From assembly GCF_013349955.1 (NCBI RefSeq), contig NZ_JABVXC010000002.1, positions 248,001 through 312,000 of the forward strand: a DNA stretch of 64,000 nucleotides, written 5' to 3'. Shown here piece after piece: positions 1-10,038 of the stretch. Both the position numbers and the translations under genes were made by a program. Position 1 is the first letter of the stretch. The number at the start of each line of letters is the position of its first letter. The stretch comes from Onishia taeanensis (GTDB lineage Bacteria; Pseudomonadota; Gammaproteobacteria; Pseudomonadales; Halomonadaceae). Under the pieces are notes generated by a model. The model ran no database searches, was not told the DNA's origin, and saw only the letters and a program-made list of their open reading frames with translations.

Positions 1-40
1 ATGCTATGGACACACTCCCAGCGCCTGGCCAGGAGGCCCC

Positions 41-1393
41 ATGCTGCATTCCGACATTGAGACCGACCCCACCAGTACCTCGGCTCCCAACACCCTGTCG
101 TCCGCCTTCTGGATGCCCTATACCGCCAACCGCGATTTCCGCGAACATCCGCGGATGGTGACCGGCGCCGAAGGACGCTACTTCATCGATGCCAAGGGGC
201 GCCGGCTGTTCGACTCCCTGTCCGGCCTGTGGACCTGCGGTGCCGGCCATAATCGCACCGAGATCAAGAACGCCGTGTCGCGCCAGCTGAGCAGCCTCGA
301 CTTCGCCCCTGGCTTTCAGGTCGGCCATCCGCTGGCTTTCGCGCTGGCCGACAAGGTCGCCGAGCTGACGCCGGCCGGCCTCGACCACGTCTTCTTCACC
401 AACTCCGGCTCCGAGGCCGCCGACACCTCGGTGAAGATGGCCAAGGCCTACTGGCGTATCAAGGGGCACCCCGAGAAGACGCGGCTGATCGGTCGCGCCA
501 AGGGCTATCACGGCGTCAACATCGGCGGCACCAGCCTCGGGGGAATCGGCGCCAATCGCAAGCACTTCGGCCCATTGCTCGACGTCAGTCACCTGCCGCA
601 CACCCTGCAACAAGGCCTGGCCTTCACCCGCGGCCAGGCCGAGACCGGCTGGGAACTGGCTGATGCCCTGCTCGACCAGATCGCCCTGCACGACGCCTCC
701 ACTATCGCCGCGGTGATCGTCGAGCCGATGTCCGGCTCCGCCGGCGTGATCGTGCCGCCCAAGGGCTATCTGGAGCGACTGCGAGCGATCTGCGACGCCC
801 ACGACATCCTCTTGATCTTCGACGAGGTAATCACCGCTTTCGGACGCTGTGGCGCTCGCACCGGTGCCGAGGCCTTTGGCGTCACGCCGGACATTATGAA
901 CGTGGCCAAGCAATTGACCAACGGTGCCGTACCGATGGGCGCGGTGATCGCCTCTCACGAGGTCTTCTCAGCCTTCATGGACGGCACCGCACCGGCCCAC
1001 GCTATCGAGTTCCCCCACGGCTACACCTACAGCGGCCACCCGGTGGCCTGTGCCGCGGGCCTGGCGGCGCTGGAGCTGTTCGAGCGCGAGGACTTCCCCG
1101 CTCAGGTCCGCTCCATTGCCCCGGCTTTCGAAAACAAGCTGCATGCGCTGCGCGGGCAGCGTCACGTGGTCGACATCCGCAACTACGGCCTGGCGGGTGC
1201 CATCCAGCTTGCACCCCGCAACGGCGACCCGTCGATCCGCCCGCGGGATGCCCACCTGGCGCTGTGGGAAGCAGGCTTCTATGTCCGCTTCGGCGGCGAC
1301 ACCCTGCAGTTCGGCCCTCCGTTCTCAACCACGGAAGACGAGCTCGAGCGACTATTCGATGCCGTGGCTACCACTCTCGACACCCTGGCCTGA
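41..1393 (+). CDS. Omega-amino acid--pyruvate aminotransferase (class III, PLP-dependent)
   Basis: Class III aminotransferase of 450 residues, the usual length for omega-amino acid (beta-alanine):pyruvate transaminases, which transfer the amino group of omega-amines to pyruvate. The ATG follows AGGAGG by 4 nt. Seen in the protein: FWMPYTANRDF near the N terminus, the cofactor loop NSGSEAADTSVKMAKAY, FDEVITAFGR with the PLP-binding Asp261, and VAKQLTNGA with Lys290 as the expected Schiff-base lysine. It is a single gene that converges on the LysR gene across a hairpin terminator. The fold and cofactor are secure. The exact substrate (beta-alanine, putrescine or another amine) is inferred. Confidence 0.85.
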   Translation: MLHSDIETDPTSTSAPNTLSSAFWMPYTANRDFREHPRMVTGAEGRYFIDAKGRRLFDSLSGLWTCGAGHNRTEIKNAVSRQLSSLDFAPGFQVGHPLAFALADKVAELTPAGLDHVFFTNSGSEAADTSVKMAKAYWRIKGHPEKTRLIGRAKGYHGVNIGGTSLGGIGANRKHFGPLLDVSHLPHTLQQGLAFTRGQAETGWELADALLDQIALHDASTIAAVIVEPMSGSAGVIVPPKGYLERLRAICDAHDILLIFDEVITAFGRCGARTGAEAFGVTPDIMNVAKQLTNGAVPMGAVIASHEVFSAFMDGTAPAHAIEFPHGYTYSGHPVACAAGLAALELFEREDFPAQVRSIAPAFENKLHALRGQRHVVDIRNYGLAGAIQLAPRNGDPSIRPRDAHLALWEAGFYVRFGGDTLQFGPPFSTTEDELERLFDAVATTLDTLA

Positions 1394-1503
1394 GCGCCCC
1401 GCGCTCTCTATCCCTTCCTTCGAAACCACTCGCGCCGAGTTCAACTTCCCTTCCGGCAGCTAACCAGCTCTTCGGGATCAACTCCCGATAGCCTGGGGAT
1501 CAA

Positions 1504-1533
1504 CAACGGCCGGCCCTTCGGGGTCGGCCGTTG
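1504..1533. terminator. Bidirectional hairpin between transaminase and LysR gene
   Basis: Nine perfect pairs (CAACGGCCG / CGGCCGTTG), extended by GCCC/GGGT around a TTCG tetraloop. It lies between two convergent genes, so it can end both transcripts. No long T tract follows on either side. Confidence 0.65.
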
Positions 1534-1550
1534 TCGCTGATCTCGCCCTC

Positions 1551-2471
1551 TCAGGACTGATTGGCCAGCTCGTCGATAAAGGCTTCGAGGACCCGATGGG
1601 GGCGCCGGTCGCGGCGGGTAATGGTGACAAAAGGGGTGCTGAAGCGACAGCCAGGCAGGTCGAGCTCCCGAAGCCGCCCGGCGGCGACCCAGTGGGCGGC
1701 CAGATGATCGGGCAGATAGCCAAGGTAGGCCCCGGTGAGAATCATGAATGCCGCGCCCTCGCGATCACTGGCGGTGGCGGTACCTGTGAGCGGGGCATGG
1801 GCCGCCCGCGCCGCGTCCGGCAACGGGTAGCCGGGGACTACCGCCTCGAAGCCGGCGAGCTGCGCCGTCGCCAGATCGGCATCGGGGACGGCGAAGAGCG
1901 GGTGGGTATCGGCGCAATAAAGCCCTGAGGCCTCATCGTAGAGCGGGCGCGCCTCGAGGCTCGCCAGCAGGTTGACCTCGGGCACCACACCGATATGCAG
2001 CCGGGCGTCGAGGACCCCCTGGGCGATGCTGTCCGGTGCTTCCATATAGATATTGACCACCACCTCTGGCCCCTGAGCCTTGAGGGCGGACAGGGCATGG
2101 GTGATACGCATCTGCGGCAGGCTGACCAAGTTATCAGTGATGCCGATATTGAGCTCGCCGCGCAGGGTACGGTGCAGGCCGTTGACTTCAGTGCGGAAGG
2201 TCTCCAGGGAAGCCAGCAGGGCTAACCCGGCCCGATAGACCTGGCGGCCCTCCTCGGTGAGCGCAAAACCGCCGCGTCCGCGCTGACACAGGCGCAGCCC
2301 CAGCCGTTTCTCGAGATCACTCATATGCAGGCTGATCGCCGAGCGGGATATACCCAGCTGGCCCTCGGCAGCGGTGAAGCCGCCGCACTCGACGACCGCC
2401 TTGAACACGCGTATCAGACGCACCTCGAAATCGCTGACCCGCCCAAGCGGCGGCGCTGCGTGCTCAGCCAT
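1551..2471 (-). CDS. LysR-family transcriptional regulator
   Basis: 306-residue LysR-type regulator. The N-terminal winged helix-turn-helix lies at about residues 14-73 (FKAVVECGGFTAAEGQLGIS, then HMSDLEKRLGLRLCQRGRGG), followed by a periplasmic-binding-protein-like effector domain. It begins 3 nt after the moeB stop with AGGA in front, so it is probably co-transcribed with moeB. Its 3' end faces the transaminase gene. LysR proteins usually control a divergent neighbour; this one is convergent, so its target cannot be read from position. Confidence 0.85.
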   Translation of the reverse strand: MAEHAAPPLGRVSDFEVRLIRVFKAVVECGGFTAAEGQLGISRSAISLHMSDLEKRLGLRLCQRGRGGFALTEEGRQVYRAGLALLASLETFRTEVNGLHRTLRGELNIGITDNLVSLPQMRITHALSALKAQGPEVVVNIYMEAPDSIAQGVLDARLHIGVVPEVNLLASLEARPLYDEASGLYCADTHPLFAVPDADLATAQLAGFEAVVPGYPLPDAARAAHAPLTGTATASDREGAAFMILTGAYLGYLPDHLAAHWVAAGRLRELDLPGCRFSTPFVTITRRDRRPHRVLEAFIDELANQS

Positions 2472-2474
2472 GGT

Positions 2475-3239
2475 TTAGTCCTGATCGCAGCGCTGCCCGC
2501 AAACCGGGCAACCCGGATCGCGGGGCACGCGGAAGCGGCGCCATTCACCTGTGAGGCCATCGAAGGTAGCAAGCCCTTGATGAGCGCTACCGGCACCGCT
2601 GAGCAGCTTGACCGCTTCCAGCGCCTGGAAGCTGCCGATCAGCCCCACCAACGGTGCCACCACACCGTTCTCGGCGCAGCGCAGTTCCTCGTCCTCCCCC
2701 GGCGTTCCGGGCGGATAGAGGCAGGCATAGCAGGGGCTTTCCAGCTCACGAGGGTCGAAGACCGCGAGCTGCCCCCCGAAACGAATCGCTGCACCGGAGA
2801 CCAGCGGCCGCCCCGCCGCTAGGCAGGCGGCATTGATGGCATAGCGGGAGGCAAAGCGATCGGTGCAGTCGAGCACCAGATCCGCTGCCTCGACGGCGCG
2901 CGCCAACGCCTCGCCATCGAGGCGCTCGGTGATGGCGGTGATCCGGCAATCAGGATTGAGCGCCAGCGCAGCATCGCGAGCCGATTCGGCCTTGAGCCGG
3001 CCGATGTCCGCCTGGCCGTGGGCAATCTGGCGCTGCAGGTTGGAAAGCTCGACCGCGTCATCGTCAGCAAGCGTCAAGCGGCCGACTCCCGAGGCTGCCA
3101 GGTAAAGCGCCACCGGCGAGCCTAGCCCGCCGGCGCCGATCACCAGCGCATGGCTTGCAAGAAGGCGCTCTTGCCCTTCTATCTCGATCGATTCAAGCAT
3201 GATCTGGCGGCTGTAGCGCAGCAACGCCTGGTCGTCCAT
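2475..3239 (-). CDS. moeB: Molybdopterin-synthase adenylyltransferase MoeB (ThiF/HesA family)
   Basis: 254-residue E1-like enzyme that adenylates the C terminus of the small molybdopterin-synthase subunit before its sulfuration. Seen: the nucleotide-binding GAGGLGSPVALYLAASGVG, DLVLDCTDRFASR, and two zinc-type pairs, CYAC and CPVC near the C terminus, in the family arrangement. ATG at 3239 gives the MDDQALLRYSRQ start; an in-frame GTG two codons upstream is also possible. moeB commonly follows hemA-prfA-prmC in gammaproteobacteria. Here lrp and an intergenic gap separate it from prmC. Confidence 0.88.
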   Translation of the reverse strand: MDDQALLRYSRQIMLESIEIEGQERLLASHALVIGAGGLGSPVALYLAASGVGRLTLADDDAVELSNLQRQIAHGQADIGRLKAESARDAALALNPDCRITAITERLDGEALARAVEAADLVLDCTDRFASRYAINAACLAAGRPLVSGAAIRFGGQLAVFDPRELESPCYACLYPPGTPGEDEELRCAENGVVAPLVGLIGSFQALEAVKLLSGAGSAHQGLATFDGLTGEWRRFRVPRDPGCPVCGQRCDQD

Positions 3240-3324
3240 CGTCACGTATCTTCTGGGCCTTTTTCTCAGGTCCTGATCTCAGGCCCTGCTTTGTTACCGG
3301 CCAGCACCGGTCAGCCGGCGCCAA

Positions 3325-3406
3325 CGCTCACTACTCTTACTCACGACTCTTACTCACTACTCTTACTCGATACTCTTCACTCAGTACTCTTCTCACTCAG
3401 TACTCT
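3325..3406. repeat. Tandem 13-16 bp minisatellite overlapping the lrp stop codon
   Basis: Six imperfect head-to-tail units, each ending in ACTCT: four of 13 bp (3325-3376), one of 14 and one of 16. On the minus strand the unit reads about AGAGTAGTGAGTA. The lrp stop codon (3397-3399) lies in the unit nearest the gene, so the last Lrp codons and the whole 3' flank are built of repeats. Confidence 0.85.
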
Positions 3407-3903
3407 TCGAGCTGCTCGACGTCCGGGACATGCAGGGTAAATTCTTCCTTGACCTCTTCCATGACCACATAGCTCTTCGACTCCTTGACGCCGGGCAGCG
3501 TCAGCACTACCTCGCCAAGCAACTGGCGATAGGCCGACATCTCAGGAATACGGCACTTGAGGATATAGTCGAACTGCCCCGAGACCAGATGGCATTCCTG
3601 GACTTGCGGCAGCTTGCGCACGGCACGCCGGAACTCGTCGAACACCGCCGGCGACTGGCTCTCGAGACTGATCTCGACGAACACCAGCAGCTTGGCCTTC
3701 AGGGCCTTGGGGTCGAGCACCGCCTTGTAGCCGCGGATGATGCCCGAGCGCTCCAAGCGTTTGACGCGCTCCAGGCAGGGCGTGGTGGAAAGTCCCACCT
3801 GAGCGGCCAGGTCGACATAGGAAATGCGGGCATTGTCCTGGAGAACGCGCAGGATTTTTAGATCGATACGGTCAAGCGAGCGGGTCTTGGCTTTCATGGT
3901 CAT
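3397..3903 (-). CDS. lrp: Leucine-responsive regulatory protein Lrp
   Basis: 168-residue Lrp/AsnC regulator very close to E. coli Lrp in its signature stretches: LDRIDLKILRVLQDNARIS and LSTTPCLERVKRLERSGII in the DNA-binding half, then QECHLVSGQFDYILK and SKSYVVMEEVKEE in the RAM ligand/oligomer domain. Lrp is a global regulator of amino-acid metabolism that binds DNA as octamers or hexadecamers. The C terminus (VEQLEEY) is coded in part by a tandem repeat that continues downstream. It stands alone on the minus strand between moeB and prmC. ATG codons at 3903 and 3897 are both usable. Confidence 0.9.
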   Translation of the reverse strand: MTMKAKTRSLDRIDLKILRVLQDNARISYVDLAAQVGLSTTPCLERVKRLERSGIIRGYKAVLDPKALKAKLLVFVEISLESQSPAVFDEFRRAVRKLPQVQECHLVSGQFDYILKCRIPEMSAYRQLLGEVVLTLPGVKESKSYVVMEEVKEEFTLHVPDVEQLEEY

Positions 3904-4136
3904 CCAGTGTCCAAGCTCAATACACAGGCGCCGTCTGAGGCATCACCGCCGGATCGCCTGCGCATCATGGCTTTCATAGTTGTTGGCAGGGGGAATCAAC
4001 GAAAACCTCAGTGATTGGTCGGGCCAGATGCCGGCTTGTCAGCGAGGTTCGCCATTTTCCCCCATGTTTCCCATACAAGTACCATATCCGCTCTAGGCGG
4101 CGCGAGCCGCAGCGCCAACGCTCTTTTCTAGCGAGC

Positions 4137-4976
4137 TTATGCGAACCAGCGCCCCAGGCTCACCCGGTCGCGCGACCCCAGGTCCTGAAGGGTCACGGCA
4201 TCTGAATAGCCCGCCTCCTTGAGCGCCTGACGCACCGCCGCACCCTGTTCGAGACCATGCTCGAGCAAAAGCCAGCCGCCCGGGACGAGATGATCGCGCG
4301 CCTTGGCCACCAGCCAGTGGAGGTCAGCCAGCCCCTCATCGCCGGCCACCAGCGCCGAGCGAGGTTCGAAACGCACGTCCCCCAGCGCGAGATGGGGGTC
4401 ATCGTCGGCAAGGTAAGGCGGGTTGGCTACCACCAGCGAAAAGCGCTCACCCCCAAGGGCGGCAAACCAGTCGCTCACGAGGAAGCGAACCCGCGACAGC
4501 CCCAGACGGGCGGCGTTGTCTGCGGCCAGGGCGACGGCCTGCGGCGACAGGTCGACGCCGGTCACCTGCCAGCCGGGGCGCTCACTGGCGAACGCCAGCG
4601 CGATGGCACCGGTGCCGGTGCCGAGATCCACTAGCTTGCCACTCTCGGCGGCGCCACGAGCGAGCGCCGCCTCGACCAGGCATTCGGTATCGGGGCGCGG
4701 AATGAGGGTGGCATCAGAAGTCTTGAGGGTCAGCCCCCAGAACTCTCGTTCACCGGTCAGGTGAGCCACCGGCCTGCCCTGCGCCCTCGCCGCGACGAGG
4801 GCCTCGAAGCGCGCCCGCACACCAGGCTCGGCGTCGCGATCGCCCCAGGTATAGAGCCAGGCACGGCTGACACCGAGCACGTCACACAGCAGCACCTCGG
4901 CATCCAGCCTTGGGCTCGGCGAAGCGGCTACCTTGAGGCGCTGGGCGGCACGCGCCAATAGCAGGTCGAGGCGCAT
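4137..4976 (-). CDS. prmC: Peptide chain release factor N5-glutamine methyltransferase PrmC
   Basis: Methylates the glutamine of the GGQ motif in release factors RF1 and RF2 using S-adenosylmethionine. Seen: the SAM loop LVDLGTGTGAIALAFASERP, the catalytic NPPY in VVANPPYLADDD, and the N-terminal substrate domain with SPRLDAEVLL. I choose the ATG at 4976 because AAGGAG lies 8 nt upstream and MRLDLLLARA matches family N termini. That gives 279 residues (E. coli 277). An ATG at 4997 overlapping the prfA stop (TGATG) is the alternative. It is the third gene of hemA-prfA-prmC and modifies the product of its neighbour. Confidence 0.9.
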   Translation of the reverse strand: MRLDLLLARAAQRLKVAASPSPRLDAEVLLCDVLGVSRAWLYTWGDRDAEPGVRARFEALVAARAQGRPVAHLTGEREFWGLTLKTSDATLIPRPDTECLVEAALARGAAESGKLVDLGTGTGAIALAFASERPGWQVTGVDLSPQAVALAADNAARLGLSRVRFLVSDWFAALGGERFSLVVANPPYLADDDPHLALGDVRFEPRSALVAGDEGLADLHWLVAKARDHLVPGGWLLLEHGLEQGAAVRQALKEAGYSDAVTLQDLGSRDRVSLGRWFA

Positions 4977-4996
4977 CAGGCTGTCTCCTTGGCCCA

Positions 4997-6085
4997 TCAG
5001 GCTTCCTGCTGCAGGGCAGCGAGCTGCTCGGCCTGATACTCGTGCAGCAGGGGCTCGATGATCTCGCCAAGCTCGCCGGTCATCACCTCGTTAAGCTTAT
5101 AGAGTGTCAGATTGATGCGGTGATCGGTGACACGCCCCTGGGGAAAATTATAAGTGCGAATGCGCTCGCTGCGATCCCCGGAGCCCACCAGCGAGCGACG
5201 CGTATCGGCCTGCTCGCGCTGCTGATTCTCTTGAGCGCTCTGCTTGAGACGCGCGGCCAGCAGTGACATGGCCTTGGCGCGGTTCTTGTGTTGGCTACGC
5301 TCTTCCTGACACTCGACCACCACGCCGCTTGGCAGGTGAGTGATGCGGATCGCCGAATCGGTGGTGTTGACATGCTGGCCGCCAGCACCGCTGGAGCGGA
5401 AGGTATCGACACGCAAGTCGTTAGTGTTGATGTCGATATCACCGACCTGGTCGGCCTCCGGCATCACCGCCACGGTACAGGCCGAAGTATGAATCCGCCC
5501 CTGGGATTCGGTCGCCGGCACCCGCTGCACACGGTGCGCGCCGGATTCGAACTTGAGCCGGGCATAGACGCCCTCGCCCTTGACGCGCGAGATCAGCTCC
5601 TTGTACCCCCCCTGCTCACCGTGACTGGCACTGACCACTTCGACCTTCCAGCCGTGCTTCTCGGCATAGCGGGAATACATGCGAAACAGGTCGCCGGCAA
5701 ACAGTGCAGCCTCATCACCGCCGGTGCCGGCTCGGACTTCCAGATAGACACTGCGACCGTCATCCGGGTCCTTGGGCACCAGCAGCCGCTTGAGCGACTC
5801 TTCGAGGGCAGCCAACCGCTGCTGGCCCTCGGCCTGCTCTAGCTCGGCCAGCTCGCGCATCTCGGCATCGCTATCCTCGAGCAGGGCCTGGGCAGCCTCG
5901 ACATTGCCCTCGGTGCCGCGGAATTCCTGCCAGGTGGCCACCAGCTCTTCGAGTTCGGCATATTCCCGGGAATAGTCGCGGAAGCGCGGCTGGTCGGCGA
6001 TGACGTCGGGCTCGGCCAGCAGGGCCGAGAGTTCCTCGAAGCGCTCGGCAAAGGTATCCAGGCGCTGACGCAATGTGGCTTTCAT
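4997..6085 (-). CDS. prfA: Peptide chain release factor 1
   Basis: 362-residue RF1, which reads UAA and UAG and triggers hydrolysis of peptidyl-tRNA. Seen: the codon-recognition tripeptide PAT in [17 protein letters not shown], which marks RF1 rather than RF2, and the GGQ loop in [17 protein letters not shown], the target of PrmC. Length and domain order are normal. It sits 25 nt downstream of hemA and is coupled to prmC. RF1 activity matters here because a flagellin later in the window carries an early TAG. Confidence 0.95.
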   Translation of the reverse strand: MKATLRQRLDTFAERFEELSALLAEPDVIADQPRFRDYSREYAELEELVATWQEFRGTEGNVEAAQALLEDSDAEMRELAELEQAEGQQRLAALEESLKRLLVPKDPDDGRSVYLEVRAGTGGDEAALFAGDLFRMYSRYAEKHGWKVEVVSASHGEQGGYKELISRVKGEGVYARLKFESGAHRVQRVPATESQGRIHTSACTVAVMPEADQVGDIDINTNDLRVDTFRSSGAGGQHVNTTDSAIRITHLPSGVVVECQEERSQHKNRAKAMSLLAARLKQSAQENQQREQADTRRSLVGSGDRSERIRTYNFPQGRVTDHRINLTLYKLNEVMTGELGEIIEPLLHEYQAEQLAALQQEA

Positions 6086-6110
6086 GAAGGGTCCTGTTGT
6101 CTGGTGCCGG

Positions 6111-7388
6111 TCATCGAGGTGGATCCTGAGGACGGCGCTCGGCGTCGAAAAGCAGTGCCTCGGCGGCTTCGATCAGATCCTGGCGCTCGGCCCCGGAGGC
6201 CTCGCGCAGACCAAGAGTGGGAGCATGCATGAGCTTGTTGGTAAGCTGACGGGCCAGGCGTGCGACGACCTTCTCCGGGTCGTCGCCGCGGGCCAGCTGC
6301 GCCAGCGCCTGTTCCTCGGACTCGGCACGCATCTGCTCGCCCTGAGCACGGTAGCGGCGAATCAGGTCGCCGGCGCCGCGCACCCGACGCTCATGCTGCC
6401 AACTACCCACACCGTGCTCGATCAGCACTTCAGCCTGATCGGCAGCCACTTGGCGATGACGGCGGTTCTCTTCGATAACCTCCTGAAGGTCATCGACGGT
6501 ATAAAGGAAGACATCATCCAGTTCGCCGACCTGCGGTTCAATGTCACGGGGCACGGCGATATCGACCATGAACACCGGCCGGTGACGGCGCATCTTGATC
6601 GCTCGCTCGACCATGCCCTTGCCGAGAATCGGCAGCGGCGCCGCAGTGGACGAAATAACGATGTCGGCACGGGCCAGGGCATCGGGAATCTCGTTGAGAG
6701 AGATCGCCTCGCCACCGAAGGATCCCGCCAATTGCGCAGCCCGCTCACGGGTGCGGTTGGCCACGATCAGGGTTCGCACCCCTGCCTCCTGCAGGTGACG
6801 GGCGACCAGCTCGATGGTTTCACCGGCGCCGATCAACAGCGCCGTGGAGCGCTTGAGGTCATCGAAGATGCGACTGGCCATGCTCACCGCGGCATAGGCC
6901 ACCGACACCGGGTTTTCGCCGATGCCCGTCTCGGTGCGCACCTGCTTGGCGACCGCGAAGGTGTGCTGAAATAGCCGTTCGAGCTCACCGCCCAGCCCCT
7001 GGTGGCTGCGCGCCACCTGGTAGGCATCTTTGAGCTGGCCGAGGATCTGCGGCTCGCCGAGCACCATGGAGTCCAGCCCCACGGCCACCCGCATCAGGTG
7101 GCGCGCAGCGTCACCGTCCAGATAATGGTAGGCCGCCGCCGACAGCTGCTCGACGCTGAGCGCATGAAAGCGGCTCAGCCATTCAAGGATCGCCGCCTCA
7201 CCATCGCGCTCGATCACGCAATAGAGTTCGGTGCGATTGCAGGTCGACAGCAGCGCGGCTTCGTGCACTTCGGCCAGAGCGCTTAGCTCGGTCAGAGCCG
7301 CTTCCAACTGCGCCGGGGTAAAGGCGACTTGCTCGCGCACCTCGACCGCTGCTGTCTTATGGTTGATGCCAAGGGCCAAAAGCGTCAT
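6111..7388 (-). CDS. hemA: Glutamyl-tRNA reductase
   Basis: Reduces glutamyl-tRNA(Glu) to glutamate-1-semialdehyde, the first committed step of C5-pathway tetrapyrrole synthesis. The start at 7388 gives [13 protein letters not shown], identical to the E. coli N terminus. A TTG 21 nt upstream would add seven unsupported residues. With this start Cys50 in [11 protein letters not shown] is the thioester nucleophile. The NADPH domain shows [17 protein letters not shown]. 425 residues. It is first in the hemA-prfA-prmC group and diverges from the TPR lipoprotein gene, so the 232 bp between them should hold two promoters. Confidence 0.93.
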   Translation of the reverse strand: MTLLALGINHKTAAVEVREQVAFTPAQLEAALTELSALAEVHEAALLSTCNRTELYCVIERDGEAAILEWLSRFHALSVEQLSAAAYHYLDGDAARHLMRVAVGLDSMVLGEPQILGQLKDAYQVARSHQGLGGELERLFQHTFAVAKQVRTETGIGENPVSVAYAAVSMASRIFDDLKRSTALLIGAGETIELVARHLQEAGVRTLIVANRTRERAAQLAGSFGGEAISLNEIPDALARADIVISSTAAPLPILGKGMVERAIKMRRHRPVFMVDIAVPRDIEPQVGELDDVFLYTVDDLQEVIEENRRHRQVAADQAEVLIEHGVGSWQHERRVRGAGDLIRRYRAQGEQMRAESEEQALAQLARGDDPEKVVARLARQLTNKLMHAPTLGLREASGAERQDLIEAAEALLFDAERRPQDPPR

Positions 7389-7620
7389 GCAATCAGAGTC
7401 TTCGCTCAAGGGGGTGGGTGCGAATCACGGCGCACGCCACGAGGCGCAGCGCGACAGCAGGATAGCCTGCCTGACACCTGTATCAACGCCTGGGAAGTGG
7501 TCGCCGGATCGTCCGAAGATCGCAATTCTATCACAGCCCACCCTGGGGACACGCCCCCATGGCTTTGCCCTTGCCCGGCAAGCCGTTATGCTGAACGCTG
7601 ATTCCCTTGACGAGACGACC

Positions 7621-9360
7621 ATGCGCGCACGCCTGCTCAAGACGGCCCTCATCACGGCGACCCTCGCGCTGCTTTCGGCTTGCCAGGGCATGCCGATGAC
7701 CTCAGATGCCAACGATCCCGGCATTGACGACCCCATGCGGGGAGCGCCACCGGTCACGAAGGGCCTGGATGCTCAGGGGCTCAAGACCCTGTTGGTGGCA
7801 GAGCTGGCCGGTCGTCGCGGCCAGTATGAACGCGCCGCCCAAGGGTATCTCGACGCCGCCGAGCGCTATGATTCCGCCGCGCTGAGCGAGCGCGCCACCT
7901 TGGCGGCCCGTTTCAGCCAGCAGCCGAAGCTGTTCGAGACCGCGGCCCGCCGCTGGCATCAGCGTGCTCCCGACGCAGAGGCCCCGCTGCGCCTGCTGGC
8001 GAGCCTTGCCCAGCAGCGCGGTGATTGGCAGGCCGCCTTGGACTCACGGCTGACACTGGTTGCGCAAGGCGAGCCGGGGGAGCTTGCAAGCTTCGCCGAA
8101 CAGGCGCTGACTCAGGGGGCTGATCCACAGCCACTGGCCATTCGCTTGCGCCGCCACCTGCTGGTGGCCGATGGCAATGCCCCCTACGCTTACGACGCCG
8201 TGCTGGCCACCGCCCTGCTCGAAGCCGCCGGTGGCGACGCCGAGCGAGCCGACGCACGGCTTGCCGACCTGGCCCGCACCCATCCCGAGCTCCCCGCCCT
8301 GTGGCTGACCCGCGCACGCATTGCCATGCAACGAGGGAATCCGACTGCTGCGCGCAGTGACGCCCGGCGTGGCCTGGAGACCTCTCCCGACGATACGCGC
8401 TTCCTGCTGCTGCTGGCCCGAAGCGAGCTGGCATTGGGCCAAGTCGACGCCGCAGAGCGCCAGACCGATCGCCTCCTGGCCCAACAAGACGAGCAGCCGG
8501 AACTGCGCCTGGGGCTGGCCCGCCTATTCCTCGAAGCCCGCCAACCGGCTCCGGCCCGTCGCCTGCTGCTGCCGCTGATTGACGACGACGCCACGCCCCC
8601 AGCCGCCTTCTTGCTGCTGGGCGGCATTGCCGCGCAGCAAGGCGAGATCGACAATGCCCTCCTCTATTACCGCCAGGTACCAGAGGGCGATCAGTTTCTT
8701 AGCGCCCGCCTGCAGGCGGCGCGCATGTTGATCGATGCGGACCGCTTGGCCGATGCCCTGGATTTCCTACGACTCGAGCGGCTGCGCCATGACGACCAGG
8801 CCGCCGATATTGCGTCCCTCGAGGTCGAGCTGCTTGATCAGGTGGGTGAGCGCGACGCTGCCGACAAGGTGCTCGCCGAGGCTCGTGACCGCCACCCCAG
8901 CGACAACGGCCTGCTATATCTGCAAGCGATGCGTAAATTCAACGCCGGGGACCTGGACGGCATGGAGGCTGATCTGCGCACGCTGATCGAACGCCGTCCT
9001 GACAACGCCATGGCCTTGAATGCGCTGGGCTTTACCCTGGCTGACATGACCAACCGCTTCGATGAAGCCTATGAGTTGATCGAGCGGGCCCATCGCCTGG
9101 CGCCCGACAACCCGGCCATCCTCGATAGTCTTGGCTGGGTTCTGCACAAGCACGGCGAGAATGCTCGCGCCCTGCCCTATCTCGAGCAGGCCTTCGCGAT
9201 GATGCCGGATCAGGAAATCGCCGCCCACCTGGCCGAGGTACTCTGGTCGCTTGAGCGAAGCGCCGAAGCTCGTCGTCTGGTCGAGCGTGGCCTGGCCCGC
9301 TTCGAAGACCACCCCAAGCTCACCGAGCTGATAGAGCGCATCCCCGCCCTGGCCCCCTGA
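7621..9360 (+). CDS. TPR-repeat outer-membrane lipoprotein
   Basis: 579-residue tetratricopeptide protein. ATG at 7621 gives a lipoprotein signal peptide with lipobox LLSAC and Cys21 as the acylation site; an ATG 33 nt upstream would spoil it. The mature part is rich in helical TPR units (for example AMALNALGFTLADMTNRFDE and AILDSLGWVLHKHGENARA). It occupies the same place as the Pseudomonas TPR lipoprotein between hemA and lolB. No catalytic motif is visible. A role in envelope assembly or protein interaction is inferred from fold and location. Confidence 0.8.
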   Translation: MRARLLKTALITATLALLSACQGMPMTSDANDPGIDDPMRGAPPVTKGLDAQGLKTLLVAELAGRRGQYERAAQGYLDAAERYDSAALSERATLAARFSQQPKLFETAARRWHQRAPDAEAPLRLLASLAQQRGDWQAALDSRLTLVAQGEPGELASFAEQALTQGADPQPLAIRLRRHLLVADGNAPYAYDAVLATALLEAAGGDAERADARLADLARTHPELPALWLTRARIAMQRGNPTAARSDARRGLETSPDDTRFLLLLARSELALGQVDAAERQTDRLLAQQDEQPELRLGLARLFLEARQPAPARRLLLPLIDDDATPPAAFLLLGGIAAQQGEIDNALLYYRQVPEGDQFLSARLQAARMLIDADRLADALDFLRLERLRHDDQAADIASLEVELLDQVGERDAADKVLAEARDRHPSDNGLLYLQAMRKFNAGDLDGMEADLRTLIERRPDNAMALNALGFTLADMTNRFDEAYELIERAHRLAPDNPAILDSLGWVLHKHGENARALPYLEQAFAMMPDQEIAAHLAEVLWSLERSAEARRLVERGLARFEDHPKLTELIERIPALAP

Positions 9361-9429
9361 GGGGCCGGCGGAAACATCGCCCCCGTTACCCTGGCCGACA
9401 CCTTTGACCGCCCCTTGAACGAGAGCCCC

Positions 9430-10038
9430 ATGACCCGACGCTTCGTCCTTTTGATCGCCCTGGCCGCCCTGCTGGCCGGCTGCGCCACCCGTGGACCTGT
9501 CACCAGCGACAGCGCCGAACGCGGCCCCTGGCAGGATCAGGTCGCCCGCGTGCAGGCCCTGACCAGCTGGACACTGGCCGGCAAGGTGGGATTGCACACC
9601 GCCAATGAAAGCACTAGCGCCAACCTGGACTGGCGTCACACGCCCAATTATTACCGGCTGCTGATCAGCGGGCCCTTCGGCGCCGGCCGCAGCACCCTCG
9701 AGGGCACCGCTGAGAAGGTGACACTGACCACCGGCGAAGGCCGCGTGAGTGCCACAAGCGCCGAAGCGCTGCTTGACCAGCAGCTGGGCTGGTCACTGCC
9801 GGTTTCATCGCTGGACCACTGGATCCGCGGCCTGCCCGCCCCAGGCGATGCCTTTGAGCGTAAAACCGATGCCCTGGGCTACCCCACCCAGATGCGCCAG
9901 GATGGCTGGACCATCGACTACTCGGACTGGGTGCCAGCCGATGGGCTATGGCTGCCACGCCGCCTGACGATGCAGCGCCCCGGCATCGACGCCACCCTGA
10001 TCATCAATGCCTGGCAGCCGGAGGCCAAGGGTGAATGA
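9430..10038 (+). CDS. lolB: Outer-membrane lipoprotein LolB
   Basis: 202-residue lipoprotein receptor that takes lipoproteins from LolA and inserts them into the outer membrane. The ATG at 9430 opens a signal peptide ending in LLAGC (lipobox); a TTG five codons upstream is unnecessary. The mature domain carries the family pattern: WTLAGKVGLHTANES, SANLDWRHTPNYYRLLISGP, and GWTIDYSDW. It overlaps the ispE start by 8 nt, the usual lolB-ispE coupling. Confidence 0.9.
   Translation: MTRRFVLLIALAALLAGCATRGPVTSDSAERGPWQDQVARVQALTSWTLAGKVGLHTANESTSANLDWRHTPNYYRLLISGPFGAGRSTLEGTAEKVTLTTGEGRVSATSAEALLDQQLGWSLPVSSLDHWIRGLPAPGDAFERKTDALGYPTQMRQDGWTIDYSDWVPADGLWLPRRLTMQRPGIDATLIINAWQPEAKGE

Noticed and set aside
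7389..7409. TTG start adding seven residues to HemA
   Set aside because: The ATG at 7388 gives the exact conserved N terminus and the correct Cys50 numbering.
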